Shown here: positions 1 through 10,790 of the stretch, piece by piece
Layout of the letters: each line of letters begins with the position of its first letter
How positions within the stretch are numbered: position 1 is the stretch's first letter
DNA from: Cyathus striatus
Taxonomy: Eukaryota; Basidiomycota; Agaricomycetes; Agaricales; Nidulariaceae
Length of the DNA stretch: 64,000 nucleotides
Direction of reading: 5' to 3'
Assembly: GCA_025738555.1 (NCBI GenBank)
Contig: JAOVFP010000004.1
Coordinates: 6,689,666-6,753,665 of the forward strand
Notes under the pieces: model-generated
Database searches by the model: none
What the model saw: only the letters and a program-made list of their open reading frames with translations
Told to the model about the DNA's origin: nothing
Position numbers and translations under genes: made by a program

Positions 1-2394
1 ACTTTACTATATTTCAAACTCACCTGAAATGAGTCTGTAGGAATTGGGTTGAACTGAAAAGGGCATTAATGTGTCTAGAAAAAGGAGTTATATGTGATAA
101 TTTGTAAAATTGCATACCTGAATTCAGGATTTCTTTGGTTTATAATCATAACACAGGTATTTACTTTCAGCTTCTTTGGCTTTTGTAACTGGTTTTCAGT
201 GCCAGCTTTCTGCTTAGAGCTGGATGGGAATTGGACTGAATGCTTCCAGGTTGGACAAGGAACTGGAGAACTAGAGTTTGTGTTATTCTATAAAGCTATG
301 TTACTGCAGTGCTAGTGAGTCTCATGTTACAATTCTAAAAGTCAGTAATAATTGTATGAATAAAGCTCAGATACCCATAGATATTTAGCATATATGTTAT
401 GTTCACTAACCTCTCATATAGATAAAATTATAAATACTTTTTGTGCTGTAGCTGGAATGATACACAGATACTAGTAGTGAACCTGCAAAGAAAAATATAG
501 GAAGAATCTTGTAATTTTTAAAATTAATAAGTATAATTTATGTTTATATACATTAACCAGACAATTTGTTCCCATCAATACTCTAATGAACAACAGTATA
601 CAGGTCATGTCTATAGATGGTGACATGAGTCAAAAACTATAAGAAAGAAAAGATAATGAATAGGCATAAAACATTTTGGAATTGAAGTTAAGCTGTAACT
701 ATTAATGCTTAAATTTCAAACATTAATAATATTATGGCCTTAAAATCATCTGGTCATAAGTGTCATTTGCAGTCAGATTGTTTATTAGCTATATTTGGAG
801 ACTGTCAAAAAACATATACAAGTATATTGAATACTAGCTACATATTTTGTACAACCATATGTAAATATACTTTTTGTGAAGCTCACAAAGTGGCTGAGTA
901 TTCCCATACACTTCACAGCACATCATTGATTCTATAAGAGGGTATATCCAATTCTGTTGCATTGCCTAGTAGATCCTCTGTCTGAGCATATTATATATTT
1001 TTCTACCCTGATGTGTTTATATTTAAAAAATGAGTGGTAAGTGACATAACAAAATGGAGATATATTTGAGTAATAGCAGGTGCATATATTCACAAAGACT
1101 TATATATACTCAAAGAGGGCTTTTGTGATGCACCACAAAGGAGAAAAGATCATGATCATATTAAGATGATAAAATTTGCTATAGTTTTCAACTCAAAACT
1201 TCCCTTTCTACATAATACTCTCATCTACATCCACTGACATGACTATCCCTACTCTGACTGTCAACAAGTTAGCAACAACTTGGAGAGACATCAGTCTTAA
1301 AATTATGGGTGGAGGAAATCTGTTGAATGGTAGCATGGGTAAGCTAAAGGAGGATGTAGCAAGGTATTTCCTTCCTTGCTAAGTGGATGAGTGGAAGGAC
1401 ATGATTTCTACCTATAGAATTGAATTATTCAACATTCATATGAAGATTGAGAGCTCCAAGGGAGATATATTAAGACATGTAAATTGTTTTACAATTTGAT
1501 TAATTCTTACTTTCTCAATTATAAAGGCTAAGATGCCTGAAAAATATATTGTTCAATATTGCCAAATAAATCAGTATTTTTCTAATTAATATCTGACTAT
1601 TTCAAGTTGAATGGGACATTGGTGCAATGCTAGTAATATTGACTATGTGCTGACATATCCTGGAAACATGTATATTGTAGATTTTTATGATCAATATGCT
1701 AATACATGTGCAATACATCAATGCTAAAGTTCTTCAACTTGGTGATAAATGCTTCCTCACATGTTGGTAAGAAATTTTTTCAGTGTGACACCTTTCTTTT
1801 ATGCTGGTATATATCACCATGAGGTTTTGCTAAAGGGTTACTAATGCACTCTTTCCTTTCTGTTCAGATGTTTATTGCCTCATAGGTCACTATTGATTTT
1901 GCCAAAGGGGTATTCATATGGTCTTTCCTTTCTGTTCAGGGTGTTCTGAATCTGGTGATTATACATATGGATCATTTTGCAGCCTTTTGACAAGACAAAG
2001 GCTCAATCTCAAAGGGTGATATGGCAAAATAGAAACAAAGAGTACATCTGCATATTTAAATTGATAGCTTGTCTATTGAAAGCTAAGATATTCCTCACAA
2101 CTTCCTCACCTGATATTTTATCAAATTCCTGCTTGTTATCCCCCCGTCCCAGGCCAAAAATCACAATTTTTGTATCAATTCTTTGGCAGGGATTTCAAGA
2201 GTCCTATTACCTTTTTATTTTAATTCCACCAGAATCTATGGATCTGCACAGATTTAAAAATGCCATATGGAATCTGCATGGATCTGTGCAGATTCCATGT
2301 GGATCCATGCATATTCTGTACAGATTTGTGTGTATACTATACAGAATTTAATTAGTAGTAATTTTTATTGTTAGAGGTGATAATTCCATAAGTG
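1..2394. other. AT-rich gene-poor stretch
   Basis: No reading frame here resembles a known protein, and no RNA gene is visible. The stretch is AT-rich with many short chance frames. It holds an imperfect local duplication: copies ending near 1869 and 1939 share a TTTGCYAAAGGGG core and the 18-mer TCTTTCCTTTCTGTTCAG. It is probably old transposon debris outside the large element that starts near 2461. Confidence 0.6.
2236..2345. repeat. cluster of short palindromes (CTGCACAGATT type)
   Basis: The words TCTGCACAGATT and TTCTGTACAGA recur. One perfect inverted repeat has 10-base arms, GGAATCTGCA (2269-2278) and TGCAGATTCC (2287-2296), and GGATCCATGC follows. The same vocabulary (TTCTGTACAGAA, CTGTGCAGATTCT) returns at 10279-10440, just outside the other end of the 7.8-kb element. 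The cluster may belong to an older repeat into which that element inserted. Confidence 0.55.
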
Positions 2395-2398
2395 TCAG

Positions 2399-2440
2399 CC
2401 AATTTGGATCATAAAAAGCCCAGGTTTTATGAAAAAGTGA
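2399..2440 (+). repeat. outer inverted-repeat partner (left)
   Basis: The segment with the core TTTGGATCATAAAAAGCCC, followed by AGGTTTTA, occurs again in reverse complement at about 11376-11412. Both copies lie outside the compound inverted repeats of the 7.8-kb element, so they may be ends of an older enclosing element. Confidence 0.55.
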
Positions 2441-2460
2441 TCACAAAATCCCCGACTTCC

Positions 2461-2795
2461 ATGATCACTGCTAAAATCTAATGGTATTCATTATTATTAA
2501 TGAATGTATGAGTGATCAAAGATGATCATTGGATGTTATAATAGTGTATGATGGATATTAAAGGACATATTGACTACTAATGAATACTAATGAATGTGAA
2601 AGTGATCATAAGTGATCATAATATGATATAATGGTGTATTATAGTGTGTAATGACTACTAGTGAATACTAATGGATGTGGAAGTGATCATAAGTGATCAT
2701 AGTATGTTGTAATAGCATATTATAGTGCGTAACAACTACTAGTGAATACTAATGGATGTGGAAGTGATCATAAGTGATCATGGTATGTTATAATA
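2461..2795 (+). repeat. left arm, outer part (95-bp tandem units)
   Basis: About three and a half units contain GTGATCATAAGTGATCAT, GACTACTAGTGAATACTAATG and a TATAATAGCATATTATAGTG-like spacer. The arm is interrupted at 2795 by the Harbinger element and resumes at 6520. It pairs in inverted orientation with 9690-10278. Confidence 0.75.
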
Positions 2796-3063
2796 GGGGA
2801 AATCAAACTTGGCTGTTTTGTTATGCCAAGCAGTTTTTTTGTTGTGTGGGAACTTTGTTTTGTTCCAACCGAGGTTTGACACCCCCACATCATATCAAAA
2901 CAAATGGCTGATGGCTCTGGTGGAGTTCCATCTGGGATTATAGTTGGTTGATGCGCATGCAATGTGGTGACCAAGGCTGACCACCATCAATTTGTTGCTT
3001 GATGCTTGTAGATTAGATTGATAATGATAGTCCACTGTCACCTCTTTTTTTACACATATCATT

Positions 3064-4579
3064 ATGCCTCGCATTACAGAATGCCAGCAGCATAAACGAG
3101 CACTTATAGAAGCCTTTATGGTTGCCACAGTGGCTGAAGAAGAGGCACAGCTGCTAAACCTGTCATCTTCAGAGTCAAGCTCCTCATCGACTTCAAGCTC
3201 AGTGGAGGAGTGGTCCACATCAGCCAGTGACTCCAGTGATTCATCAATACCATTTCACAGCCTTGATCCCCTTCCAGATTGTATTATTCATGCTTTGGAG
3301 GAATTGTATAAAAAGTGCTATACTGAATGTCGATCAATACCAAAAAATCCTGAAAACCTCAACATACTACTAAATGAATACAAGGCTGGGTTCCCTGATC
3401 TTTTTCGTTTGTATACTGGACTTTCCCCTGCCTGTTTTGACAGTCTCATCATGATATTACAAGATCATGCAATATTCCAAAATAACTCGTCATGTGAACA
3501 AATGCCTGTGGAGCAGCAAGTAGCAATTACTCTGTATTGGTTTCGCTACTATGGAAATGCAGCCAGTGCTATGAAGGTTGCATTATGGGCAGGAGTATCA
3601 TATGGAACTGTTCGAAATGCCACTCTTTGAGTTATACAAGCATGCTGTGACTCATGCTTTTGTCATGCTACTATGCATTGGCCAACACCTGAGCAAAAGG
3701 AGGAAGCAAAGATTTGGGTTGAGGAACGGTCTTGTCCTACATGGTGAAATGGATGGCTTATGGTTGACAGCACTCTTGTACCTGTATTCCAAAGACCTCA
3801 CCACTTTGGAAATGCATATTATGATCACAAGTCAAATTATTCTCTAAATGTTCAGGTATTGTCTCAATATATTTATTTATTGAACATTACAATTAACAGT
3901 AGTGCTAGCTTGTCAGTCTTCCAAATCTTCAAATTATAGACTATCTTGTTGGCCTTCCTGGTAGTCAACACGATGCAACTGCATGGCAGGACACAAAAAT
4001 ATTTCAGGAGCATGATCGACTTCTTGAACCCGAAGAATTTGTATGGGCAGATTCTGCATATCCACTTCGGGACTGGTGTCAAGCACCATACAAAGCATGA
4101 GTCTATGTTTTTAAATGCAATCAGATGTCAACTTATTAATATTTAAATGAATTAGACCAGACAATCATGAGCATGAAAATAGAGATTACAACTACCATGT
4201 TTCATCGATTCGCATTCGCTCTGAACATTGTGTTGGATTTCTCAAAGGAAGGTGGTCATCTCTGCGAGGCCTTCGACTGTGCATTGATAACAAACGCACA
4301 AGAGATATTGCCACCCTTTGGGTTATTGCATGTATACATCTTCACAATTTTGCTATCATGCATGAAAGCAGTGACAACATTGAATGTGACACATTCTTTA
4401 TTCATGGGCAACAAATATTAACAGAAGAACAGGAACTACGCGAGGAGTGGGAAAGGGAAAGAGTAAATAGATTAGAAGAACTGGAGAGGGACTATGACAA
4501 CAACAAGCAGATAGAATTATTAGAAGGAAAGATCAGACGTGAAAGGTTGAAAGAGGCATTGCATAGGTGGGAGAATTAA
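3064..4579 (+). pseudogene. Harbinger transposase nuclease (DDE_Tnp_4, HARBI1-like), broken
   Basis: This was the nuclease that cuts and joins the element's DNA. The N-terminus is serine-rich (SSSESSSSSTSSS). The catalytic half reads MVDSTLVPVFQ, then VWADSAYPLRDW, then RSEHCVGFLKGRW. These give a D-D-E triad with codons at 3766-3768, 4050-4052 and 4223-4225. Exons are about 3064-3855 and 3909-4096, with a third from about 4149; the first intron (3856-3908) is GT-AG. The C-terminus is a charged coiled coil (EEWERERVNRLEELERD). Two in-frame TGA stops (3628-3630, probably from CGA; 3745-3747, probably from TGG) sit upstream of the first aspartate, and another TGA lies near 4096. The domain is otherwise collinear with family members. 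The stop codon lies only 44 bp from the end of the convergent partner gene. Confidence 0.85.
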
Positions 4580-4623
4580 ATACAAAATATTTTAAAATAA
4601 AGATCCAGAACATAAATACTATA

Positions 4624-6217
4624 TTAATGATCACCACGATGCATACGCTCAAGCTCTAGCTGCTTATCCAATAGGGTGAGTTGAAATTCCTGCTGGCGCT
4701 GTTCAGCTGCCAAACACAGCTGCTCTACACGCTCCTGTGCTTCAATTCAACATAACTCTAATCGCTCATGAGTATTGGATCTTTCCTTCTCCTGATCAGC
4801 CTTACTCTTTTGCCATAAATGCTCTCACTCAAGCCTTTGTTGTTCTTGCTGTTCAAGGAAGTCATACTGTGCCTTGCAATGGCTGGTTGACATCTCATAA
4901 AGGTAATCATATGGAGACTTCCGCTTTTGTGGAACTGAAGGTGTAGCTAGAGTGGCAAGAGCTGTAGGTGCTGGGGTTATTGAAGTCTTGAGCGGATGAT
5001 GGATAGGAGCTCCTGGTATGGCTGGCAGACCTGGGACGTCAATCACAAGAGGAGAACTTGGCTGATGCTCTGTCAGCTCATCTGCAAAAGCATGATCAAC
5101 AAGTGAAAGGTCCCAGGATTGCGATATTTGATCAGACTGATCCTGTAAAGACAAAACTGAACTTGGGCAATTATAAATAATAATCAGTGAAGAACGGTAC
5201 CTTTGATTCTTCTTCATAATCGTCACGAAATACATCCTCCACATCACCATCATCTAACTCCAGTACTCCTGATGTAGTATCGTGATCAACAGCAGCAGAT
5301 GGCTGTGAGTAAAGGACACTGAGATCGAGCTTTGTTGCACTATTTGCAATGGCAGAGCAGTCGAAGATTGGACTTGGCGACAGGTGCCGATGCAGCCTAA
5401 GGTACCACAGAAAATCTTTTTCAATCTTCTCTATATATAAGTTGTGTCAATGCATATAAAACCATGTTATCTAAAACTTACGCCATGCATTGAAAATTTC
5501 AGTCCCCTCTATGATCTCATGTTGATGCTCTTCTGTAATTAAGCTGTGTCTAGTTGAGCCAAGCTTGTTGTAGTATTCACGATATTTCTGCTTGAGTCTA
5601 TAGTCAAGTATTAGTAAATGAATAAATAACTTCAGGCTCCGGGTAGACTCACGAATGCATGCAAGACTTGAGTGACGTTGCGATCTTCTCAGTCTTTTCT
5701 GGGGGGATTTCGACATTTGGAAACACCAGGGGAACAAGCTCCCTACAGGGTTTGATAATAGTGAGGTTGGTTCATTTGGGTCCTGTGATATCAGTGTCCT
5801 TGAAGCCAAAAATGTGTTGATAGGATACATTTTCTTTGATTTGTGAGATCAAGGTATCGGTGAGATGGAACTTTGTTCTGTCAGACCAGCTGCACAAGAC
5901 AGTTTTAGCTCACACTGAAAATAGCCAAAAGAAGAATTCACACACCGAATACCACTATCAACCTCTATATCACGGTTAACAGAAACAACCTTACTAGCAG
6001 CAGTGTTCCTCTTGGAGCATAATGTGCAAGCTTTCTTTTTAACTAGGCCCTGGGGGTTGGGCAAATTCTCCTTGTTAGCCTTGGGGACGTTGGTTGATCT
6101 TGTCCTTTTCCTGGATTCGAGGCTAGCTTTGACAGATGCAAGCTTTTCTTCTAGATCAGCGCAGGTAGTGGGAGCAGGAAGACTATGAGAAATGAGTGGA
6201 GTGTGTGGCTCAGCCAT
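4624..6217 (-). pseudogene. Harbinger-associated Myb/SANT-like DNA-binding protein, broken
   Basis: This is the second gene of the element. In PIF/Harbinger transposons it binds the ends and helps bring the nuclease into the nucleus. It starts MAEPHTPLISH at 6217, carries a basic stretch with a CTLCSKRN cysteine pair, and has an acidic middle (ELDDGDVEDVFRDDYEEE). It ends in a proline-rich linker and a glutamine/glutamate-rich coiled coil (CLAAEQRQQEFQLTLLDKQ). At least four introns must be assumed, for example one closing with TTTTCAG near 5913 and one between about 5148 and 5200. In-frame TGA stops in the C-terminal coiled coil (RLE-stop-EHLWQ; LELC-stop-IEAQ) show decay. The Myb fold is inferred from position and family architecture rather than from a clear motif. 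Confidence 0.65.
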
Positions 6218-6519
6218 GATATTAGATAAATAATCGAGTGTTCATAGAAGATGCAGAGAAGAACTCACTTAGGTACTCTTAAAGACAGGAGTTCACGTAT
6301 ACACCTTCGATTCTGAGTGAGACAAGGACTTGTTCATGTGTACACCTCTGAGTCCGAGTCACTTACTTCAATTTCAAGCTCTGACACAATCGACTAAGAG
6401 CGCTCGTAACAAGATCACCTCGAAACGACTTCACATCTTTTCTTTTGTTTCCGTGGGAAGTCGTTTTGTTTCAACCGCCGATCATTTCGTTTTGCCAAGA
6501 GGGCAAGTTTGATTTCCCC

Positions 6520-6630
6520 TAATAGCATATTATTGTGCATAATGCCTACTAGTTAATACTAATAAATGTAAAAGTGATCATAAGTGATCATTGTATAAAT
6601 AATAGCATATTAATTTATAAATGAATATAG
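6520..6630 (+). repeat. left arm, middle part
   Basis: The 95-bp unit interrupted by the Harbinger insertion continues here (AATAGCATATTATTGTGCAT, then AAGTGATCATAAGTGATCAT). It runs to GAATATAG, where the solo LTR begins. It matches the reverse complement of about 9675-9785. Confidence 0.75.
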
Positions 6631-7522
6631 TGTAGGGAACCCTGCCGGCCTATGCACAAAACTACCTAATATACATAGTCCGTTGGTTCCTGTACTTACC
6701 CTAACCAATCAGAATGCACCTTACTCATTACACCCTGATCTCTAGACACTAACAATATTCCACACCCTCGATTATGCCAAAGATCACTACAAATTTCGAT
6801 GAAGTCCGCATTATTACAAATCAATCAAGCATTACTCAGCAAAGAGCTAAAGTTAATGCGCTAAAGTAGTATCCTAAAACTGACACGCCAAAGTAAACAC
6901 CGTACCAAAAGGCATGTGACTTAGCGCCAACCAATCAAAACGCACGACAAAGCACTCGCATCAATGTTACTTTATCTGATGCCGCCACGCGCCCTTTATA
7001 CATATTCCTTTCCTCTTTTCTTTATTCCTCTACCTTTATCTTTATTCCTTTGCTACAAATCACTCTTACTTACTGTATTATTAATCATGGTACATATTTC
7101 TACCTAGGTAGTTCTAAAAAGTATATAAACCCCCCTCATGTAGCTACATCCCTCAGTCAATCCCAGTTTGATTCACACTCAGCATTCATCCGTTATTCAC
7201 ACTAAGCTTCTAGCTGTAGAAACTTAGTGTACTTCTGTTCTTATCCAGCTAACACTCAGTACTGCTCAGTTTTATCACTAGTTAAAGCTCTTGCATGGGC
7301 AAGAACTTTAGCTAACTTTGCATTTTCCACCCAAAACACTTCAAAAACACTTTCACTACTTCTCTTAAAATCCTATACAAGTCTTAATAACTCTATAAGA
7401 CTTGTATCTTACTTCAACACACCTCAAGAAACTCGACAACTTGTTTAGAACACTAGTGACAGATTGGACACTGTCACACTCCGTACCTAACAGTACACCT
7501 TCAGACAAGTAGTCACCTTACA
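6631..7522 (+). mobile_element. solo LTR (892 bp)
   Basis: It begins TGTAGGGAACCC and ends CACCTTACA, an imperfect TGTA...TACA inverted terminus. It is flanked by ATAG on both sides (6627-6630 and 7523-7526). The uninterrupted homologous site exists in the right arm near 9670-9680, which confirms the insertion point. Inside are promoter-like features expected of an LTR: CCAATCA boxes near 6704 and 6936, a TATATAAAC box near 7120, then a CT-rich leader. No coding sequence or second LTR is present, so this is the scar left by recombination between two LTRs. Confidence 0.75.
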
Positions 7523-8345
7523 ATAGGAATATTACATTTTCCCACATGTCACACCTATCATGCTCGTCACATTCATCACATATATCATGAGTGTTATGAA
7601 TGTCACACCCCACATATTTGTCACATATGTAGCATTTGTTATACTTGTCACACTTGTTGTGTATATCATGTATGTCACACCTGTTATGTACGTCACATTT
7701 GTCACACCTGTCACAGAAAATGTGACACATCTTGTCACATTTGTCACAATGTAACAGTACACCGAAAGTGTGACAAGTGTGATGGCTATCATATGTCATA
7801 CATGTCACGCTTTCCCAACATGTCACACTTTTCCCACGCTTGTCACGATTTTTCCAACATTTTCTGACATGTCACACTTCCACACTTCCTACAGTCATCA
7901 AACTTGTCACACACGTGATAGCGTGACATGTGTGACAAGCGTGGGAAAAAGTGTGACATGTTTGGAGAAGTGTGACAAGTGTGATAGTTATGATATGTGA
8001 TACTTTTCCAAACATGTCACAATTTTTCCCACGCTTGTCACACTTCTTCCCCAACATTTTCCAATATGTCACGCTTTTTCCAACATGTCACAGTTTCATA
8101 CATATGTGACAATAGAGTCTAGGTACAGCTTAGGCACCACACCTCTTCTAACATTTTCCAACATATTGAAAAATGTTGAAAAAGTGTGATAAGTGTGATG
8201 TCTATGATATGTCACACATATCACACATGTTGCACTTTTTCCAAAATGTCATGCTTTTCCAAGATGTCACACTTTCACACATGTGTGACAAGTGTAATGA
8301 CTGTGGGAAACATGTTATCACTGTGACAATAAAGTCCAGGTACAG
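7523..8345. repeat. TGTCACAC minisatellite, left array and core
   Basis: Degenerate short-period repeats of TGTCACAYYTGTCACA type run to about 7750 and match the right array in reverse complement. A variant rich in CCAACATGTCACACTTTTTCC and AAGTGTGACAAGTGTGAT follows from 7760 to about 8330. Long open frames on both strands here are by-products of the repeat. Confidence 0.8.
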
Positions 8346-8419
8346 CTTGGTGCAGAGAGATCTTATGAAATATTGTGTGGGAATTTGTAACAACAGAGTT
8401 AAATGTCAGAGACTGTACT

Positions 8420-8700
8420 GAGAGTCCAGTGACTTATTCTCACTAAATTCTCATTGGACTCTAAGAGATTCTCACCCAAATGAGAATTTGTTGAGATTTT
8501 AGTGAGATGAAATTGTTCATTTTCTCAGTGTAGTCTCACCAAAGTCTCACTAATCTCTCTCCACACTCTCAGAAATACCACTGGATTCTCACTGGAGTAT
8601 CAGAGAATCTCATGAGAATCTCACTGGATTCTACTGAGACTATGGGTCAGTGACATGACCTCTATATATGTCATATTTGACATGAGATTCTTGAGACAAT
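8420..8700. repeat. TCTCACTGGATTCTCA minisatellite in element core
   Basis: About a dozen degenerate copies of ATTCTCACTGGA and GAGAATCTCA occur in both orientations (TCTCATGAGAATCTCACTGG near 8610), so the segment can fold back on itself. It separates the two TGTCACAC arrays. The neighbouring bases 8700-8900 show nothing. Confidence 0.65.
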
Positions 8701-8899
8701 TATTACACATGTAACTGTATGAATGTCTAAATACTAATGTGAGCTTTGACAAAGATCAGAAACATAAGGATCATTAACTTCAGCTTGTGTGCTGTGTACA
8801 ATGCAGTTCATTGTGTTCAGATATATTATAGCAAGTTATATATTTCTATTTAAATACTTAAGATTGGTACACTAAAGATGTGTTCACTAAAACAGGTTT

Positions 8900-9689
8900 G
8901 AAGTAGGGGAATGAAATAGAATCTTCAATTTGTAATGTATGTAATATTTATAGAAGTATGACGTGTAATATAACTGAAAAATATGACATGTAAGAAAAGT
9001 GTAACAAAATGAGGGAAAATATATGACAGATATAACAGACATGGAAAATGTGACAAATATGTAAGAAATGTGACAAATGTGTAAAATATGATAAGTGTTA
9101 TATGAATGATGCTTGAAGAGTGTAACAAGTATAACAGACAGGAAAAAGGGTGACAGATGTGGAAAGCATAACATTTGTGATAGATGAGAGTAATAAGTGT
9201 GATGTATATGACCAGTAGTAAAATGTGTGATATATATGATAAGTGTGACATGTAAGATAAATGTGATATGCATGACAAGTGTGACGAATCTGACAAGTAT
9301 GACATGTAAGAATGTGATATGCATAACAAATGTGACATACATAACAGGTGTGACATGTATGAGAAGTGTGACAAGTGTGACAAATACTACATACATGATA
9401 TATACAACAGGTGTGACAAATATGAGGAGCATGACATTCGTACTGCGACACATGAGACATGTGACATATGTGACAAATATGACAGGTGTGACATGTATGA
9501 CATACACAACAAGTGTGACAAGTATGACAAATGCAACATACATGACATATGTGACAGGTGTGACAAATGTGACATACATAACAGGTGTGACATATGTGAC
9601 ATACGTGACAAATATGTGGAGTGTGACATTTGTAACACTCGTGACAGGTGTGACATGTGGGAAAATGTGATATTTCTATATTCATTCAT
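8900..9689. repeat. GTGACA minisatellite, right array
   Basis: Degenerate copies of GTGTGACATGTATGACA and ACAAGTGTGACAAATGTGAC run to TGTGACATGTGGGAAAATGTGATA at 9648-9671. They are the inverted counterpart of 7523-7750. Similarity includes specific landmarks (CACATATTTGTCAC; CTTGTCACACTTGTTGTGTA), so the arms share ancestry rather than only motif. Confidence 0.8.
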
Positions 9690-10278
9690 AAATTAATATG
9701 CTATTATTTATACAATGATCACTTATGATCACTTTTACATTTATTAGTATTAACTAGTAGGCATTATGCACAATAATATGCTATTATAACATACCATGAT
9801 CACTTATGATCACTTCTACATTCATTAATATTTGCCAGTAGTCATTATGCACTATAAAACACTATTATAACATATCATGATCATATATAATCACTTCTAC
9901 ATTCATTAGTATTAACTAGTAGTCATTACACACTATAATACACCATTATACTATACCATGATTACTTATGATCACTTCCACATCCATTAGTATTCACTAG
10001 TAGTTGTTACGCACTATAATATGCTATTACAACATACTATGATCACTTATGATCACTTCTACATCCATTAGTATTCACTAGTAGTCATTACACACTATAA
10101 TACACCATTATATCATATCATGATCACTTATGATCACTTTCACATTCATTAGTATTCATTAGTAGTCAATATGTCCTTTAATATCCATCATACACTATTA
10201 TAACATCCAATGATCATCTTTGATCACTCATATATTCATTAATAATAATGAATACCATTAGATTTTAGCAGTGATCAT
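9690..10278 (-). repeat. right arm, outer part (95-bp tandem units)
   Basis: About six units of ATGATCACTTATGATCACTT plus CATTAGTATTCACTAGTAGT occur, each about 95 bp. They end at GATTTTAGCAGTGATCAT (10261-10278). The arm is uninterrupted, so it shows the original structure of the disrupted left arm. Confidence 0.8.
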
Positions 10279-10339
10279 TCTGTACAGAATTTTTCAGATC
10301 TGTAATGTGGAATTCTGTGTAATCCACACATAATTTTTG

Positions 10340-10790
10340 ATTCTGTGCAGAATCTGTACAAATCCAAAAAACATCTGCCAAAAAGAAAAAAATCTGTGCA
10401 GATTCTACACTGATTCTGAAAATTCTGTACAGAACACTCAGCTAAGTGTTAAGAGCTCCAATATTCTCAGAATTGTAATTCCTAAAATCTCCAGTTTAAC
10501 AATCTACAAATCTCAAATTTTCAGAATAGTTTAAAAGTCTTCAAATCTCAGCATCTCAAAATCAAAAATCTCAAAATCTCAAAATCTATGAATCTCAATA
10601 ATCTCAGAATTTTAATTCCCAAAATCTCCAGTTTAACAATCTCTATATCTTCAAATTTTCAAAATTTCCAAAATCTCAGAATCTCAAAATCAAATCTTCA
10701 GAATCTTCAAAATCTTCAAAATCTCCATCCCAACATTCTCCAAATCAAAAATATTTAATTCTCAAAATTCTTTAGAGTTTATTTTCATTA
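10340..10790. repeat. AATCTCAAAATCTCA low-complexity tract
   Basis: AT-rich degenerate tandem words AATCTCAAAATCTC and TCTTCAAAATCTTC are repeated over about 450 bp. An internal partial duplication of AATCTCAGAATT...CCCAAAATCTCCAGTTTAACAA occurs near 10455-10505 and 10600-10640. No gene is present. Confidence 0.6.

Larger units (their letters stand above)
2796..6519. mobile_element. PIF/Harbinger DNA transposon, two-gene
   Basis: The ends are inverted repeats starting GGGGAAATCAAACTTG (16 bases, 2796-2811; reverse complement at 6504-6519). Each is followed by a small CTTGSC...GCCAAG-type hairpin. The flanks carry TAATA on both sides (2791-2795 and 6520-6524). Equivalently, this is an AAT 3-bp duplication with one more terminal A/T on each end, which fits the 3-bp duplications of the superfamily. 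The insertion lies inside one 95-bp unit of the surrounding repeat, and removing it restores that unit. It carries the two hallmark genes in convergent orientation: a DDE nuclease on + and a Myb/SANT-like partner on -. Both are damaged by stops, so the copy is probably dead. Confidence 0.85.
2461..10278. mobile_element. 7.8-kb element with long compound terminal inverted repeats
   Basis: The sequence ATGATCACTGCTAAAATC at 2461-2478 is the exact reverse complement of 10261-10278. Similarity continues inward for several hundred bases on each side. The outer part of each arm is a tandem array of about 95-bp units built on AGTGATCATAAGTGATCAT and ACTACTAGTGAATACTAATGG. The inner part is a short-period array of TGTCACACCTGTCACA type. 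The left arm is cut into pieces by a Harbinger transposon (2796-6519) and a solo LTR (6631-7522). Removing both gives a left arm collinear with the right arm. No gene of its own is recognisable, so it looks non-autonomous. No clear target duplication was found next to 2461 and 10278, so the exact ends and the superfamily are not settled. Confidence 0.7.

Noticed and set aside
9098..9685. A 195-codon minus-strand frame reading CHTCHTCHICHVC-like repeats, resembling a cysteine/histidine-rich protein
   Set aside because: It lies wholly within the GTGACA minisatellite. Long frames occur on both strands there, and the composition follows directly from the repeat. No start context, introns or relatives.
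7523..9690. A CRISPR-like array
   Set aside because: Repeats are degenerate, contiguous and without uniform spacers, in a eukaryotic genome. They are minisatellites.
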